Origin: Gammaproteobacteria bacterium
GTDB lineage: Bacteria > Pseudomonadota > Gammaproteobacteria > UBA9214
Assembly (NCBI GenBank): GCA_030632175.1
Contig: DAOVVG010000113.1
Location: 1-7,453 of the forward strand
Length of the DNA: 7,453 nucleotides
Direction: 5' to 3'
Part shown: positions 6,070-7,453 of the stretch, piece after piece
How positions within the stretch are numbered: the stretch's first letter is position 1
Layout: the number at the start of each line of letters is the position of its first letter
Made by a program: the position numbers and the translations under genes
Notes under the pieces: generated by a model
Seen by the model: the letters and a program-made list of their open reading frames with translations, nothing else
Databases searched by the model: none
What the model was told of the DNA's origin: nothing

Positions 6070-7453
6070 TCTGCACCTCTGGTTGATTGTTTATCTGCGC
6101 GGAATAATGCTGTTCGATAGCCGCGCGGCAGGGACTGCCACTGACAGCCAGCTCTCCGGAAATAACACTGAATGGTGATGATGCTATGACATGACTGCCG
6201 ATCCTGGCATAGTCCGGAAGCCGTTCGTTAACTTCTTCAATGATGCTTTCAATAACAGCCTTGCCGGCATCCTGTGACGCCAGCACCAGTACTGCCACCA
6301 GGTGTGGCAGGTTATTTCCGAAAACGGCGGCCTGTGCTATCAACGGGTGCGAGAGCAACTCCGACTCGACCCATTCCGGCGAAACATTACGCCCGAAACC
6401 GGTGATTATACGGTTGCGGGTACGACCTGTGACATAAAGGTAACTCTCCTCGTCCAGGTAACCCAGGTCGCCTGTTGCCAGTTCCCCTTCCGGGTTTCTG
6501 GCGGGCTCATTCAGATAGCCATTAAAGGAAACACCTGTAATAACGATTTCACCACTCTCGTTAATCCTCACGTCGTTGTGTGGTAACGGCCTGCCAACCG
6601 AACCGAGATAATTATTGTCTGCTGTATTCAAGGCCACTACCGAGCAGGCTTCTGACAGACCATAACCCTGGTAAACGGGCAACCCCGCCTGCCGCGCCGC
6701 ATCAAGCAAGGCAATACCGACCGGCGCACCACCAACCGCGATAAAACGTAACGAATCCGGCAACAGTTGCCGTTCTGCCAATGCGACCAGCAGCTTCAAC
6801 AGCTGCGGCGGCAGAATCATTGCTGTCGGACCGAGTCTCTGCATGGCTCCAGCAAACAGTTCTGCATCTATCCGGCTTGAACCACTCAGCCCCAGCTCGG
6901 CAGGATCAGGAACAAGAATTTCCGCACCCGCAAGAATCGGTACATAAACAGAACCAATATTTTCCAGCAGGATGGATAATGGCAACACAACCAGTGCGCG
7001 ATCCTCTCTGCCTGCATTGGCAGCCTCCGCGAGGGAGGCGGCAACGGTCTCTATCATGCTGAGGGACAACAGAACTCCGCGGGGGCTACCCGTGGTTCCT
7101 GATGTATAGGTAACCTTGACTGTACTGTTGTCTTTTCTGTCAACGCTTTCGGCAGGAAAAAACATTTGCGTGTAAAGCTTGCCTGCGATTTTCAGACGAA
7201 CTTCCCTGCCACCCGGAAATAATGACCTGACCCTCTCGGGATTATCGGTAATAACAGTGTCAATTTTCGCATCCTGGATGGCATGCTGTATCTGTTCATC
7301 ACTGAAAAATCCGGGTAGCGGAACATTCATTACCCCGGCATGGACGGCTGACAAATCCGCAACAATCCATGCAGGAGAATTTTCCATGAACAAGCCGAGC
7401 ACTCTGGAATCCTGCAGAGTTGCCGAAACCGCAAGCACCTCATCATGCAACTC
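6038..7453 (-). CDS. AMP-forming acyl ligase (ANL superfamily), N-terminus cut by the window edge
   Basis: The frame runs open through the right edge (the codon at 7451-7453 is Glu), so the TTG at 7450 is internal and the true start lies outside. The visible 471 codons are most of an ANL adenylating enzyme. Counting from the TTG, the phosphate loop YTSGTTGSPRG is at 115-125, with Arg for the usual Lys. The A5 motif GYGLSEA is at 262-268, the ribose-binding Asp328 in ATGDLGY, and the hinge region GRTRNRIITGFGRNVSPEWVESE at about 342-364. The first visible residues (ELHDEVLAVSATL) match the usual early 'YAEL' region, so perhaps 30-60 residues are missing. The A10 region reads SGELAVSGSPCRAAI; the expected catalytic Lys position appears to be Ser439. 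The stop lies 32 bases into the oxidase gene. It probably activates a fatty or other carboxylic acid as acyl-AMP and then thioester, but the acceptor is unknown. Confidence 0.9.
   Translation of the reverse strand, partial: ELHDEVLAVSATLQDSRVLGLFMENSPAWIVADLSAVHAGVMNVPLPGFFSDEQIQHAIQDAKIDTVITDNPERVRSLFPGGREVRLKIAGKLYTQMFFPAESVDRKDNSTVKVTYTSGTTGSPRGVLLSLSMIETVAASLAEAANAGREDRALVVLPLSILLENIGSVYVPILAGAEILVPDPAELGLSGSSRIDAELFAGAMQRLGPTAMILPPQLLKLLVALAERQLLPDSLRFIAVGGAPVGIALLDAARQAGLPVYQGYGLSEACSVVALNTADNNYLGSVGRPLPHNDVRINESGEIVITGVSFNGYLNEPARNPEGELATGDLGYLDEESYLYVTGRTRNRIITGFGRNVSPEWVESELLSHPLIAQAAVFGNNLPHLVAVLVLASQDAGKAVIESIIEEVNERLPDYARIGSHVIASSPFSVISGELAVSGSPCRAAIEQHYSAQINNQPEVQNEQFFRASPG
6076..6080 (-). 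promoter_or_regulatory. Ribosome binding site of the diiron oxidase, inside the ligase gene
   Basis: AGAGG (within AGAGGTG) lies six bases before the ATG at 6069. It sits within the last codons of the acyl ligase and supports a real 32-base gene overlap. Confidence 0.65.

Larger units (their letters stand above)
72..7453 (-). other. Single nine-gene operon (inferred)
   Basis: All nine genes read leftward. Junctions in order of transcription: ligase/oxidase, 32-base overlap; oxidase/TPR, 12-base gap; TPR/SDR, 29-base gap; SDR/regulator, one-base TGATG overlap; regulator/kinase, four-base GTGA; kinase/cupredoxin, one-base gap with the preferred start; cupredoxin/FTR1, 10-base gap; FTR1/barrel, four-base ATGA. 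No gap is large enough for an ordinary promoter plus terminator, and no hairpin with a U-tract is visible at any junction. Cotranscription is therefore likely. Internal promoters inside coding regions cannot be excluded. The first gene and the operon promoter are outside the window. Confidence 0.8.

Noticed and set aside
7448..7450. TTG as the true start of the acyl ligase
   Set aside because: The frame continues upstream to the window edge, the protein starts in the middle of the family's N-terminal region, and no upstream sequence is available to show a ribosome site.

Overview
The window is a single, tightly packed, minus-strand gene train of nine genes with almost no spare DNA. The largest gap between coding regions is 29 bases, and most junctions are overlaps (TGATG, GTGA, ATGA) or gaps of 1 to 12 bases. 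Moderate GC content, Shine-Dalgarno sites, a QseBC/PmrAB-type two-component pair and an FTR1/cupredoxin pair point to a Gram-negative bacterium, most likely a gammaproteobacterium. This is a judgement from protein style, not a database result.

Reading in the direction of transcription (high to low coordinates), the first half looks like a metabolic module. It holds an AMP-forming acyl ligase (cut by the window edge, 7453-6038), a haem-oxygenase-like diiron oxidase (6069-5416), an exported TPR protein (5403-4762) and a classical short-chain dehydrogenase (4732-3941). The second half is a regulatory and metal-transport module: an OmpR-type response regulator (3941-3282), a QseC-like sensor kinase (3285-1957), an exported cupredoxin-fold protein (start best placed at 1955, not 1970), an FTR1-type iron permease (start best placed at 1597, not at the TTG at 1618) and a predicted outer-membrane beta-barrel protein (815-72).

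Inferred model: the two-component system sits in the middle of one transcript that encodes both an iron-dependent oxidase with acyl-activating and redox partners, and an iron-uptake route crossing the inner membrane, periplasm and possibly the outer membrane. The iron importer may supply the diiron enzyme, or the whole set may be an envelope or lipid response to metal. The alternative is two unrelated modules that share a transcript. The substrate of the oxidase and ligase cannot be read from the sequence.

At the left edge (1-75) the plus strand is open in one frame and ends in a TAG that interlocks with the barrel gene's own TAG (shared CTAG), so this may be the tail of a convergent gene. 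I saw no tRNA, rRNA, CRISPR, insertion sequence or convincing terminator. The operon promoter must lie outside the window or inside a gene.
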